A DNA stretch of 64,000 bases, from NCBI GenBank assembly GCA_951812925.1, contig OX638369.1, positions 58,046,228 to 58,110,227 of the forward strand. Direction: 5' to 3'. A model generated the notes under the pieces. The model had not been told where the DNA came from and ran no database searches. It saw only the letters and a list, made by a program, of their open reading frames with translations. A program made the translations under genes and the position numbers. This document shows, piece by piece, positions 1 to 11,370 of the stretch. The stretch's first letter is position 1. Each line of letters opens with the position of its first letter. This DNA is from Calliopum simillimum (taxonomy: Eukaryota > Arthropoda > Insecta > Diptera > Lauxaniidae).

Positions 1-345
1 TATCTGAAAAAATATTTTCAGAATAGCGTTTTGAAGCTTTTACTTATATGGGAGGAGCCACGCCCTCTTGTCCGATTTTATCCAGTTTTTGCTTAAAGCT
101 TGCGCTGACAATTCATAGTATTTATGTGTATTTTGGTTGCATTGTTGTGAAATATACTCCAAAATTTGCATTTTGAAGATATTTTTTGTATGGGCGGTAG
201 GCGTGTCCGTTGACCGATTTCGCTCATTTTCAATCCCCCGAGCTAACTTTGACGACGGAGGCTGTGTACCAAATTTCATTGAATTATCTTGCTTAGTTTT
301 CCCAAAAAATGTATTTCCACACACAGCCGTTACCCAGCCAGCCAG
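1..345. repeat. Dipteran interspersed repeat, fragment
   Basis: The segment carries the recurrent block with gaccgatttcgctcatttt, gagctaacttt and caaatttcattgaattatc. The same block recurs near 31770-31890 (same strand) and 25800-25950 (opposite strand). The start also holds a GGAGCCACGCCCTC motif, the mark of the tandem units described at 29046. No coding sense is visible. The open frames here are accidental. Confidence 0.7.
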
Positions 346-780
346 CCACTTTTGGACTTATACTTTTGAACTTTTATCGATATTTGGGATGTTTCTCGAT
401 ACTTTTTGACTTTTATCGATATTTTGGATGTTTCTCGATACTTTTGGACTTATACTTTTGAACTTTTATCGATATTTGGGATGTTTCTCGATACTTTTAG
501 ACTTTTACCGATATTTTGGATGTTTCTCGATACTTTTGGACTTATACTTTTGAACTTTTATCGATATTTGGGATGTTTCTCGATACTTTTGGACTTTTAT
601 CGATATTTTGGATGTTTCTCGATACTTCTCGATATTTTGGATGTTTCTCGATGGTTTTGGACTTTTACCGATATTTTGGATGTTGCTCGATACTTTTGGA
701 CTTTTACTGATATATATACCGATGTTTGTCGATACTTTTGAGATCTTTTCGATATTTTGGATGTTTTCCGATATTTTTTG
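346..780. repeat. CGATA-rich minisatellite (52+40 bp higher-order unit)
   Basis: Tandem array built of alternating units of about 52 and 40 bp, so the clean part has a higher-order period near 92 bp. Each unit reads approximately cttttatcgatatt-tgg-atgtttctcgatac. The array carries about 17 CGATA pentamers at regular spacing and decays toward the right end into single variants (ctcgatgg, accgatg). Open frames on both strands through it are products of the repeat and not genes. Confidence 0.85.
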
Positions 781-820
781 GCACAAGCACTACACCAATT
801 TTTATGTTATTCGGATTTAA

Positions 821-1039
821 GATATACTGAGCCTGCTGCATATAAAAAATGTTGCTACGACTAATGAATACTCAATGTTCTGGCATTGTTTTTTACCAAA
901 CGGTACTGGGAAGAAGTGTATCCATCTCAAAGTAAAAGGCCAAATTTTGGCCACCGGCGATACTAGTAAATCAATATTATTTGTAGAACCTGTAATTCTC
1001 CACAAAAAAGACTCCAATACTTTTTATCGTGTGACTTAA
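821..1039 (+). pseudogene. Small coding relic or exon, unidentified
   Basis: A frame open for 72 codons between TAA stops has protein-like composition. It includes the run EYSMFWHCFLPNGTGKKC, followed by an ILATGD and a FVEPVILHKKD segment. There is no ATG at its left edge, so it would be an exon or a truncated gene. The opposite frame (a 66-residue ORF over the same bases) looks like its shadow. I do not recognise the family and see no partner exon. Confidence 0.35.
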
Positions 1040-1505
1040 CCATTTTAATCTAAGTGAAAAGCACGCGGATTACGGAACAGGCCTATTTGATTCTATTTCA
1101 AAAAACAAAATAAACATTCTCCTTTGTCTTTACCTCCCAAAAAGTAATGTAGCAAAACGTTTTCTTTTTATATAAACAGTTTTATTTATTAAAATATTCA
1201 ATTACTTGCAACTTTTATATAATTCAGATATTGCACACCCCTCCTGAAGGATCGATAGGTTGCAAAAAAATGACAACAAAAACTGAAAAAACTATTATGT
1301 TTGTTATGTTGTTGCGAATCAAACCCCGTTGGAATTAAAATCCTAGCTGCTCCTATTTCGAAAAAATCCACTTTATAATTACGAATAACGTATTGAGAAG
1401 AAATATATATTTATAATATATATTAATTACGAAAACAATATTTCTGAATAAGTTCAGATATTGTTATATATATATATATATATGGTTAAAATATATCATT
1501 CCGAA

Positions 1506-1537
<32 letters not shown>

Positions 1538-1713
1538 CTGGAACTGCGTGGAAAAAACAATATTTCTGAATAAGTTCAGATATTGTTTCCACACCATCTA
1601 AGGAGATAAATATCACGGCGCGTTTTTTTTAACGTGGTATCCCCGATAGGCCTACTCCACTATATATTACACAAAATGCTTATAAGGTTATTCTATATGT
1701 CATAGTAATTACT
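1040..1713. repeat. AT-rich spacer with TA microsatellites and twin palindromes
   Basis: Two TA runs lie at about 1464-1483 and 1514-1537. They are bracketed by two copies of the same imperfect palindrome, CAATATTTCTGAA-taag-TTCAGATATTG, at 1436-1463 and 1558-1585. The rest is AT-rich and carries no gene I can support. Confidence 0.6.
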
Positions 1714-3883
1714 CTAGAGATGTTGTGATGAAATTGTAACTACCGCATTTTTCAAGCGGCCTAAATATGACTCATCTTCGATACGATTTACTTTGAAACG
1801 CTCCCAATACTTATCGAATTCCCTATGAACTGATTGACCGGCCTGCTCTGACCACAAACCCAAACCATCACCATCTAAACATGCGATACCTTCCTTCAAA
1901 TGATCTAATATCACATGGATTTTTATTGTCTGTGATACACCGGTAGATTCTAAGGCTTTGCGAAGATTTATCAAATTCTTATCTACTTCGCTCATATCAG
2001 CTGGTTTTGTTGTAAAACAGGCATTCACAATTTTATCCATTTCTTGGAAAGCAGATTCAAAAGGCTTCAATCCATAAGGTCCAATATTCTCATAAATTAA
2101 TGAATCATCTAGCTTCGCAGATTGCTTTAAAAGTTGTCTACAAGCGTTTCCTTCGAAAATTTCTCCTTGATAATTTTTTGCAACCAAGTTCTACTTCGTA
2201 GGCCAAATTAAAGCTTTTTCTCGTCCTACCAGTGGAACAATACCATTCCAAAACAAATGGTTTACAAAACCCTGCAGAAGATGAAGTTCAGGAAGAACGC
2301 ATCTCTGTAAAACAAACTGTTCATCATCTTCATCATCCTGTTCCTTCACTAAAAGAGGGTGATTTACCGTACTATGGCAATCCCTTGCATAATTCTTTTT
2401 TTGACCAACGCTTTTGAATTTTTCATAGTCTTCTTTCAAATTTTTAAAAGTTTTCAAAATTATATCATTGCACTGATTTAAATTACGTAATTCCGTTAAG
2501 GTAATGAGGCAATAGGGACAAGGATAAGTTGCTGTAGCGGTTTGTTGACCAAGGACAACTAATAAAAGTTTAAAATCGGCAGCCAACTTAAAAGGAATTT
2601 CGATTACTTTTGTCAATTCAAATAATGTTTTCAAATTATCTTAAGTTTCTTTAATTTTCGGAACTATACAAAGTAATATTAATCGGTACACACTGTTTAA
2701 TTTCCGTTTTTTTGACAAAGTCCCACCAGTTGAGTACGATGTTCTTGAATTTTCATCTTCGTTCAAAGCATACATCTTCAGATAAAACTGCAAGCGAAAT
2801 TTTGAAAAATCCTTGGCCCCCATCAGCCATCAACTTTATCCTAACATTTTCCATCGATGTTACATTGCGCTTTTCAAAAATTACTTCGAGAAGTTCTGAA
2901 GCGTTAGCATAAACAACAGGTCTATCTTCTATAATTTGAGTTTTATCTTTGGTGGTCTCAAATTTGTAAATACCTGTTTTGTAAATACTATCTAGTGTGC
3001 TAGAATTCTCTTGCATGTGACTTTTAAAATTCACAGGAATAGATTTTCTCCCTGCAAAACTTCGAATAAAATTGGTCATTGTATTCATGTGTGTATTGGA
3101 AACTCCGGTAATTGCTTGATAATTATCCAAGCCTTCAGTAGTAAAGATAATTTTTTCCTCTTTTTTTTTATTTAAAGTTACCCGGGCTTTTGAACCTAAG
3201 GTGTTAAGGACAATTTCATCATCTTTCGAATTGCTTTTCATACGGCTTTTCAATAAAGTAGTTATTATTTGATTTTGATGTTTGTCAGGCAATTTTTCGA
3301 CTATATTTAACACATTGTTACGAGCACTAGATGAACTTGGCCCTGTACAATCATGATTTATACCCTTGCCTATTTTTAGTTGAAAGCAAAAATTGCAAAT
3401 CTCCGAAGATCGAGGATCAATTTTTTGTTTCTCAGTTTGAGGAAGCTGCACATTTTGTTTCGCACCCTCAATTCCATTACTCACATCAATTTCATTAGTA
3501 AATTTACGTTTATGTCCTCGACCCATCATTATTTTAGAGTGGGATACCTTCCGGGCATTCAAACATATATAGCAATTGCAAATTAATGTTCTGGTCTCTT
3601 TAGCCAAATTAAGATCTTGGTAATTTGTCATATTTGGGAGTGGTATTTTTGTATTATTTTTTTCATGTTCTGTTATCGTAAGTCGACAAGAGGTACAAAT
3701 ACTTTTGGGAAATTTAGAATCTAATAAATTGAACTCTTGATTAATGTGCTTTTTAATTAAAATACACAGACTATTTGTAATTGCAAACCTTGATTGCACA
3801 TTATTCCCAAACACAATTTTTTGACCACAAGGTGCACACAGTTTTACCCTGTTTTCAAATCTTATAATTTTACTCTTTGACAT
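1714..3883 (-). pseudogene. Broken transposase-like gene with N-terminal Cys motifs
   Basis: Four reading segments in a row read as one protein of about 700 residues. Segment 3883-2753 has Cys/His clusters (CAPCG, CTSC, CNCYIC, CNFCF with HDC) and ends with a LMADGGQGFFKISL motif. Near 2753-2823 a frameshift moves into the next segment. That one is separated from 2634-2191 only by an in-frame TAA at 2641-2643. A second in-frame stop, TAG at 2191-2193, separates the last segment. The middle part has YPCPYC and the last has GLGLWSEQAGQSVHREFDKY. From memory, proteins with a DGG...FF block, a TYPCPYC-like block and a SEQA..VH block are multicopy in cnidarians and aphids, which suggests a DNA transposase. 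I cannot name the superfamily. No terminal inverted repeats were found. Confidence 0.6.
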
Positions 3884-4165
3884 TTGAATGAAACTATTTT
3901 TTTGTAGTCGTTTTAAATTATTTTAAAAAATATAACCTACAAATTATTTTTAATCGGAAGCAAGGTAATTGCAATGTCACATTTAAATATATATAGATAG
4001 GAATCATTTTATTAAAAAAAGAAAATAAAATAATCATTCTGATTACAATTAATTGACATGTATTCTGTCATTATCATATAAAAAAATACAAATTCGATTT
4101 ATATAAATTGGTGTTGGTTGACTTTTATTCATGGCTAGCCAAACTTACTTGCTTTTGTCAAGTTT
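3884..4165. other. AT-rich spacer, nothing recognised
   Basis: Upstream side of the transposase relic (its 5' flank on the minus strand). It holds A/T runs and a short tatatatagatag stretch. No inverted terminal repeat partner to the region below 1714 was seen. Confidence 0.4.
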
Positions 4166-4647
4166 TCAAGGCGTTTTGCGCTTGCCAGAGAGGGAAGTCT
4201 GCGCCAGTTTTAACGCATTTAACTTAAGTTGTTTTGTCGTCTCTTTGTCCATAATGATTGTGGATAATATAGCTCTTTGTTGGTCGTCATTTTTTTTTAA
4301 ATATTCTTGGTAGTAATGGTTTTTTATTATTTGTTCCGCGTTATATTGCTTGATGTTGTCAATTTTAATTTGAAGATCCAATTCTCGCTGCTCTGCAGGA
4401 GGTAACGATGATACAACTCCATTAACGTAATTTGTAACTCGCCGAACGCTGTTGTTTCGAGATCTACTACTAAAGCCTTTCTATTGCTGTTATTTTTATT
4501 AAAATGTTTATTCCTGTTGTTTTTGAATTCATTTCCATTCCATTTGTTGTTTTTGAATTCATTTCCATTCCATTTGTTTTTATAGGAATTTGTGTTCCAG
4601 TCGCCATCTTTTCTTTTATAATTTCTTCTGTTGTTTTGTTTAGGCAT
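4166..4647 (-). pseudogene. Asn/Arg/Lys-rich coding relic, frameshifted
   Basis: Starts with ATG at 4647 and reads a basic, Asn-rich N-terminus. A 12-residue segment, NKWNGNEFKNNK-like, is duplicated in tandem (DNA repeat gaattcatttccattccattt, 4525-4585). At about 4470 the frame shifts. The continuing frame reads SSLPPAEQRELDLQIKI, then a Gln/Lys-rich helix-like segment, and ends ...SGKRKTP-stop at 4166. Joined, the product would be about 160 residues, without zinc-finger cysteines. I do not recognise it. It could be the second protein of a transposon or a decayed host exon. It lies downstream of the piggyBac relic on the same strand, but nothing links the two. Confidence 0.4.
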
Positions 4648-4924
4648 TGTCTGAAAATTTAAAAAAAAAAAAAAGAAAAATAAGAAAAGGCTTCGTTAAG
4701 TTGCTAAAGTGTGCAACGAACACATTTTCTATACAAGCGGCAAGCGGTGTTCAAATAAGATGTCTTGAAAACAATGGACCTTAATCTCTCGAGTAAAACG
4801 ATCAGCTTTGAAAATCAATTTTGGCACTTCATGTTATTTTTTTTGGTAAAATTGACCTTCTAGTGAAACCAAAGAAACAAAAACAGCCTTTGTCGATGTA
4901 TTTTCGTTATTTTAGTTTAATATA

Positions 4925-5062
4925 TTTCGGACATGGCTATATCGACTAAGGAGGTGACGCTGATCAAGAATATATATGCTTTTCCATATCTGCCACGCCT
5001 CCTTCTCTGCGTTACAAACGGAAGGACAAAGTGAATATACCCTGGGTGTAGGGTATAAAAAA
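4925..5062 (+). repeat. Interspersed repeat, hairpin-ended terminus
   Basis: Fragment of the dispersed repeat seen complete at 29046-29690 and 43015-43316. It reads acatggctatatcgact, ctgatcaagaatatatatg, ccacgcctccttctc, ggaaggacaaagtgaatat and ends in the hairpin TATACCCT-gggtgt-AGGGTATA. This is the same terminal hairpin as in the other copies. Confidence 0.75.
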
Positions 5063-5212
5063 ACGCAGGTCTTTTTCATAATTTTAACGTCCGATGGATA
5101 CCAATGGATAATAAAAACGCAACTAATTAAAATTTTTTTATTTCATTGTATTCAGTTTAAAAATTATATTTATGTTGTAAAAAAATAAATATATAAAAAA
5201 TTAAGTAAGAAA

Positions 5213-7112
5213 TCATTGTTCGTGGTAAGTGCTGAAGCAACTTGGTTGCAAGTGAACATTACATTATTTACACATCCATTTAATTGGCTTTCCACAACCT
5301 TGAATTTGACATCGCCGAGGCTTGCCTTCCGGCTGTTCAACCGGTATATGCTCTCCAGTACCTACTAATACATATGCGGCATATTGTATGGTCTATACAA
5401 ATTTTCGTCATGAGCGAATATTTCGGCATCTGGACTCAAAAGGAATTTTCCTGTGATGAAAACGCGAAAGTTTTTTTGTGGCATTGGTTTTTCGTTTTTA
5501 AATTTCGCTATAAAACAATGCAGCTTCCAGGCGTTTACCAATGCTGAACTAACTTCAGAAACAAACAATGGCCAATACCATTTCTTTGCTCTGACATTTA
5601 GCCGATAATTTATAGCACCATTATCATGTAAGTCTACGCCTCCCAGCCATAGTTGTATTTGTGGAATACCAAAGGTTGCTTATAATTTATTTATTTCTTT
5701 TCCACTTTATTTCATCTCTTGACTGAGTTCATTGGCTCGTCAAAATTCGTAAAATTGTAACCTCTTTGTTATCTGCCCAGCGACAGAAAATTAAACTGTT
5801 CATAGTACCGAACTGAAAATCAGATTCACCGCGTTGCAATTCCTAACCCGTTTTTAGTGGTGCATTTAGAATGCGATTGTTACGAACAGTTCCTGTGGCA
5901 CAAAAACGTTTTTCACTCAGTAGGCACATCAAATAATAGGACGTGAAGAAATTGTCAAAATACACCTTGTAGTAGTCTACATGTTCAATATTAGAGAGCA
6001 GGCTTAGCACAACATCAGCACCCAAGCCAATTTGACCATCATAATTGTCACTTGAACAGGAATATGGTATAAAATTGTACAGGTAACCAGATGAAGAGCA
6101 GAAGCACCAGATTTTATAGCCAAAACGGTTTGGTTTATTTCGTATGTACATTTTGCACGAATGCCGTCCAAAGTACGGAACCATTTGTTCATCAACTGAC
6201 AAACACTCACTCCAAACACCAAACTGCATAAATTTTTTGTTAGCCAGATCAAACAATGGCCGAACCTAAAACAAAAACAAAATTATAAATGTGGGTTCAA
6301 CAAAAGCTTTAAAACCTTCAATTACCTTGCTCAGTTTATCGTTCTTGTCAAGGTGATTATTATCATTAAAAAGAATAAAACGTTTAATTTCCTAAAATTT
6401 TCTGCGAGTCATGCTTTGTTTTACCAGAGCGTTTCCTAGACATGGATCCTTTGACCAGTAGTCGTCTATCGAAGGCAATGTGTTGTATCCCGATATAATT
6501 AGAATGCCAATAAAACGCATTAAAAGGGCATCATTCAAGCGAAAATCCGAATTTTTCACTTGCGCGTATCAGTTAGTTTCAGTAGTTATCAAATTAAACA
6601 TCTCTTCGTCAAAAAGTTTTTCAAATAACTTCATTGGCGTCAAGTCTTTTATATCATTTATTATTGGGTTCTAGTTTAAATGGAAAGTCTTTTTCACGAT
6701 TTACTCGTTTGGACCATTTAGGCTTATCAAAAGAGTCCAAAGACTTGTGTGAAAACTTTTGTCGTTTTGTTGAGGGTTCTGGTAAGGTAGATAGGTTTTG
6801 AAATTCTTGGTTACTATCCGTTGATAAATTTAGTTCTGGAAAGTTATCGTTCACTGTTGTAAGCTCGAACGTTCCGGCTAATTCTTGCATTGCGGTTTGC
6901 TGAAACAATAGCGTACAAAAAATGAACTTCAAATTGCAACTTACATTATCGTTCATTGGGATTTCATCTTCGTCAATTTATTCCTCATCAGTAATGTCAT
7001 CAACAATATCAGGCGGCAACACAGTAACAGTATCCATCATTTCCAAGTTGTCCCACTCATTTTCAATAAAATCTTCGAGCTCTTTCATTGTCAAAACTTT
7101 TCTCCGTGCCAT
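5213..7112 (-). pseudogene. piggyBac-like transposase, decayed, two introns
   Basis: PiggyBac transposases cut and paste DNA at TTAA sites with a DDD catalytic core. The frame opens at 7112 (MARRKVLTMKELEDFIEN). It then uses two typical short introns, 6900-6944 (GTAAGT...TTTCAG) and 6266-6325 (GTAATT...TTTTAG). Core motifs are LSVDEQMVPYFGRHSCKMYI (first Asp), VYFDNFFTSYYLM (second Asp), ATGTVRNNR, and GVDLHDNGAIN with the third Asp. The C-terminus, RRCQIQGCGKPIKWMC then HLQPSCF, is the family's cysteine-rich zinc-binding domain and ends at 5213. Damage: in-frame stops near 6978, 6570, 6385, 5390 and 5250, plus frame changes between 5570 and 5840. Length without introns is about 600 residues, normal for the family. 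The element's outer ends are uncertain. Confidence 0.85.
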
Positions 7113-7227
7113 TTCTCTTAAACTTTCACCACACTTTTTACTATTTTTTACAAATAATCTGCAATATTACTCAAAACCAGTATGTTTTGTAAAAACTCAG
7201 CACAAAAATAAACAGAACCGCTCATAA

Positions 7228-7460
7228 ATTCAAAACAGTCCAAATGAATTTCAAAATAAGTTAAAAAAAAAACGAAGCTCAAAGCCCACTAAGAAAAATT
7301 CAAAAAGTCCAAATAAATTTCAAGGCAGATTAAGAATTCAAAATAAGTTCAAAAGGAAATGAAGCTCAAAGCCTACTAAGAAAAATTCAAAACAATTTCA
7401 AAAATTCCAAATAAATTTGAAAGCAGAATAAGAAAAATATAAATTCAGACATTTTAAAAT
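7228..7460. repeat. Short tandem duplication, about 88 bp period
   Basis: The block gaagctcaaagcc..actaagaaaaattcaaaa recurs at about 7274 and 7362, with degraded copies on both sides (agtccaaataaattt). It lies just upstream of the piggyBac relic and could be its 5' non-coding part. Confidence 0.5.
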
Positions 7461-8838
7461 AGTAACTCTACGGGAATTTGAAAGAAAAGGAAAATATGAA
7501 GAAAAAGTATGAGAAAATTTCAAAGTGTACTAAGAAAAAAAAAATGTCATATAGGTGTTGATTCCCAACACCCACTTCGAAGGTTTTAGACAATTTTGAA
7601 AAAATTTCAATGTATAACTGAAATAATATAATTTTTGAAATAAAAACTCATCATTACAATTTTGGTTAAAAAATAAAAAATTTTTTATTTCTTCAGTTTA
7701 AAAATTGACCAAAAGTGGAGGTACTTTTGACCTTGAACCAGCAAAAGAACGGTTTACGCAAATCTTACCGTAAAACGGTATTTGCAAAGCCAAAAGAGCA
7801 AACTTAACTATGAAATGTTAGTTTTGTTCGATTTTTCCAAATGAAGCGGTAAAGAAAGGCCATAAAAATTAACACTTCTACTGTTCGCATACGCGAACAG
7901 AGGCCGAAAATGGGTTAAAGAAAATTTTATTATTTATAACGTGGACAATTTTTCAAAGTGACAAAATATTAAAATACTCAAAAATGTCCATGAAGTATTT
8001 AGCAATGGATTTAGCAGTTTTGGGCGGTGAAATTGTCATGCGTCAAGTTGATAGCCCTTTTGATTTAGAAGAAACCAAATTTTGTAAGCTTTTTCGCTCT
8101 ACACCCAATTTGGTTTAATCGTTAGTTCTGACCATTTTTATATGACCTCACAAAAGATATGGCAATTTAGCAATACCGATAGAGAATCAATCCTCATATG
8201 ATTTAAACTATCGTGATGTCATTTTAAAATGATCATAACTTTTTAAAGGAAAATCATACAAGATATTTCATAGCTCATTTTGAAGACAAAAACGTGCGTC
8301 CAATAAAGTTAAAACACTGAATAATTTTTTCCAACTTTGAGGCAGGCTCCATACCTTAAAACTTAATATTTTTAAATTTTCCTTTTGAATTAATTAGCAT
8401 TTAATTCCCTACAACATAGGATTTCCAGAACAAATATTGCGCCCTCTGAAAATTAAAAAAAAAAAAAACCAAATAAAAAGTCATGCAAATTTTCTTAAAA
8501 AATAGCTACTTTTTTTGTACCAAAATAGCAACATTATGGGCGGCTAAAGCGATTTGCCTCTTTTAGTCCATTTTTCACGGTTTGATAGAAACCGGCTGGG
8601 TTTTTTCCACTACCGATTCCTAATTTTTTCTTGAAATTTTATTTTTTGGAATAAACAAAATTACAACTTTGCACACTGCGCAATTGCTGCTGCCTTCAAC
8701 ATACTGGGCTCCAAGAATCCCAAGGACCCGCAAGTCTAGGTCACTGAGCGGAGTCTAGGACAGCGGCTTACCGCCAGTTGCGGCCATTTCCTTCCTCCGC
8801 TCTCTTGCCTTCAACGAATGCTTCAAGCTCCTCCCATT
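7461..8838. other. AT-rich spacer with one perfect short palindrome
   Basis: No gene seen. At 7879-7898 there is the palindrome CTGTTCGC-atac-GCGAACAG, followed by a GGGTTAA at about 7911-7917. Read from the other strand this is TTAACCC, the form a piggyBac terminus takes, so this may be the 5' end of the piggyBac relic; no matching partner was found on the other side. Around 8215-8310 lies a stretch (gtcattttaaaatgatcataac) related to ones at 13500 and 62950. Confidence 0.35.
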
Positions 8839-9054
8839 TCATATTGGCGACGTCTCGGCCGTGCATAGCAGTAATTTTGCTAGTCCCTTATTTGAAACAA
8901 AAAAGCCTAGCATTAAGCCAAACCTTTTTTTACCATTTTGTTCCGCCATTTCACGTTTTTTATTTTCAAATTGAACTATTTTGCGAAATTTAAGTTTGAG
9001 CTTCTTTTTTATATATTTGTTTTTGTTTTGGTTGTCAAATGTCAGTGTTGTCAT
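8839..9054 (-). pseudogene. Possible coding relic, unidentified
   Basis: A 71-codon frame contains REMAEQNGKKRFGLMLGFFV. If the frame is shifted near 8875, it continues as SKITAMHGRDVANMKWEELE and further acidic residues to about 8755. The two parts together look like a short charged protein. I recognise no domain. It could equally be a chance frame in low-complexity DNA. Confidence 0.2.
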
Positions 9055-9813
9055 GTTTTCAAAACTTTTTAACGATGTTTTTGTTAAAATTATTTATAAC
9101 GAAAATTAATTTTTAATTGAACTTTTAGTCATTGCAAAGATCGATTTACATATAAATCTATCAATGCATTTTCTAACACATAATTATGGCAAGTTAAGGA
9201 ACGGATTAAAAACACGGCTATAGTGACATATGTTTCGTCTTTTGCCATAAAGACAAAAAGTTTTTCAACTAGCAATTTTTCAATTATAATTAATTTAGTA
9301 AAATAAATATAATTATAATTACAGCAAAAATAGTTTTGATGAGTTTTGTGGCAAAAGACGAAACATATGTCACTATAGCTGTGTTTTTAATCCGTTCCTT
9401 AACTTGTGATAATTAGGGGAAAGTGGGGTAAAGTGGGAAACTTTTTTTCGAAGCTCCATAAAATGAACAAAACTTCTTATTTTTTCATGTTTTTACTTCC
9501 TATAATAAAGAAAATTAAATAAGCTATATTTTTGCTGAAGAAGCGAACCGAAAATATGGATTTTCTGTTGAGTACGACGCTTTAATCGAGGATGCCCAAA
9601 ATGGCAAAAATTAAAAATCGTGGGGTAAAGTGGGAAACTTTCAAAACTCATAAAAACTAATACAAATGTTGGAAAAAAGTTCTAATATCTTTATTGTAAG
9701 TCAAAAAAGGTTAAAGGAACACACCCATAGGAGTTAATATGAAAAGAAATAATGATTTTGCTGGAAAAAAATAAATGAAAAAATGTGTTTAAAAAAATTT
9801 GTGAAATAGTAGC

Positions 9814-10190
9814 TTATTCGTCGTTCTCTGAGGAAACATCAAAGTCCGAGTCACAGTGTTAGTAATAAAAGAAACTTGTATTGAGATTAACGCATTTCAA
9901 GTGAAATGGGCGTTGACAATCCTTTAGGTTGCATTTGATGGTATTGTGTCTGGTCATGATTTCGGGCATGAGTTCCATGCAAATGGTGCAAAAATCAAGA
10001 TCTTCATCTGAGCTAGAACTTCTTTGTTTCTCCTTTGACGCTTTCTTTGCTGGTGGTGCTTTTTTGCTCCTGGTACTCTATTTTAGGTGATTCGTTTTCC
10101 TCTTTCTTCCGTTTATTTGCTAACCGTTTCTCAGCTGCTTTTTGCAACTCGCTTAGCTTTTCCGGAGTGTTTACTCACAATATAAATGTA
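9814..10190 (-). pseudogene. pogo-type transposase, PHD-like C-terminal fragment
   Basis: Reads a basic linker (PPAKKASKEKQRSSSS), then acidic DEDLDFCTICMELMPE, KCNLKDCQRPFHLKC and a closing HCDSDF...ENDE-stop at 9814-9816. Spacing C-x2-C...C-x4-C...H-x2-C is that of the PHD-like finger at the end of many insect pogo/DDE_1 proteins. One in-frame TAA lies before the final HCDSD. The matching fragment in the element at 16991-19854 (17369-18028) has DDLDFCILCMELLPI and HRPVHLKC, so both elements derive from related transposases. The catalytic domain is absent here. Confidence 0.7.
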
Positions 10191-10439
10191 CAACACTTAT
10201 TTGAATCATGATATAGTATAATACGTTGACAAGTGGGGACTAGCGATCGTGAAATAACATTTCCCATTTTACCCCATAAAAAATTTCCCACTTTACCCCG
10301 ATACCACATTTTGCAAAAAATGTGAGCTTCATTCTTTCACTCTATGAATTACACGGAATCCTTTTGCGTTATCAAAATTAAGACTACAAGGAATATTCGG
10401 TTTATCTCCAGAAACAGTAAAAATATCGATGCTTAAAAA

Positions 10440-11370
10440 TTTCGAAATGAAATTTCAAAATTACTTAAAAACTTTAAGAATTTTTTAAGTGTGTTACTTA
10501 ATGACATTTTATATATAGAAAATTAATTTTTTTTAATTGAACTTTTTAGTCATATATTTTCAAAGATCGATTTACATATAAATCTATCAATGCATTTTTC
10601 TAACACATAATTATGACAAATCAAGGAACGGATTAAAAACACGGCTATAGTGACATAAAAGTATGTTTCGTCTTTCGCCACAAAGACTCATCAGACTATT
10701 TTTGTTGTAATTATAATTATATTTATTTTTACTAAATTAATTATAATTGAAAAATTGCAAGTTTGAACACTTTTTGTGTTTTTTTGGTCTGGGCGGGAGT
10801 CGAACCAAGGATCTCCAGGTTGGTAGCAGAAGTCGTTACCACTGCACCAGCCTTGCCAGGCTGCGAAGCCAGTTTTGTTTGTGTGTTAATACGTATTGAT
10901 ATATCATAATTGTTGTTTGTGTTATTTATTGATATTTGGTATAGTTGTTCCTTTGGAACAAATTCAATACCGATTGCAGGTGTTTCCACCTTATCAGGGC
11001 GTGTTCTCCCAAATAACTTTAAGAATTTTTTAAGTGTGTTACTTAATGACATTTTATATATAGAAAATTGATTTTTTTTAATTGAACTTTTTAGTCATAT
11101 ATTTGCAAAAATCGATTTACATATAAATCTATCAATGCATTTTTCTAACACATAATTATGACAAATCAAGGAACGGATTAAAAACACGGCTATAGTGACA
11201 TATGTTTCGTCTTTCGCCACAAAGACTCATCAGACTATTTTTGTTCCTTGATTTGTCATAATTATGTGTTAGAAAAATGCATTGATAGATTTATATGTAA
11301 ATCGATCTTTGCAAATATATGACTAAAAAGTTCAATTAAAAAAAAAAAAAAAAATCAAATTACTTAAAAA
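10440..11370. repeat. Rearranged fold-back A copies inside pogo-like element 1
   Basis: Two direct copies (about 10456-10740 and 11020-11243) carry ttaagtgtgttacttaatg, tcgatttacatataaatc and ggaacggattaaaaacacgg. An inverted copy follows at 11244-11345. It is the same family as the arms that flank this pogo-like element at 9110 and 11550, so members of one family lie both outside and inside it. Confidence 0.75.
10792..10858 (-). ncRNA. tRNA-like sequence (SINE head or tRNA pseudogene)
   Basis: On the minus strand it reads GGCTGGTGCAGTGGTAACGA, an A-box-like stretch, and 29 bases later GGTTCGACTCC, a good RNA polymerase III B box. The arms do not form a clean cloverleaf, so it is not a functional tRNA. 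It is followed by an A-rich run (accaaaaaaacac), as in tRNA-derived SINEs. Confidence 0.55.

Noticed and set aside
406..786. Open frames of 60-111 codons through the minisatellite on both strands
   Set aside because: All derive from the 52+40-bp repeat; no coding signal.
9416..9640. GTGGGGTAAAGTGGGAAA words as a possible regulatory array
   Set aside because: They are the terminal and subterminal repeats of pogo-like element 1.
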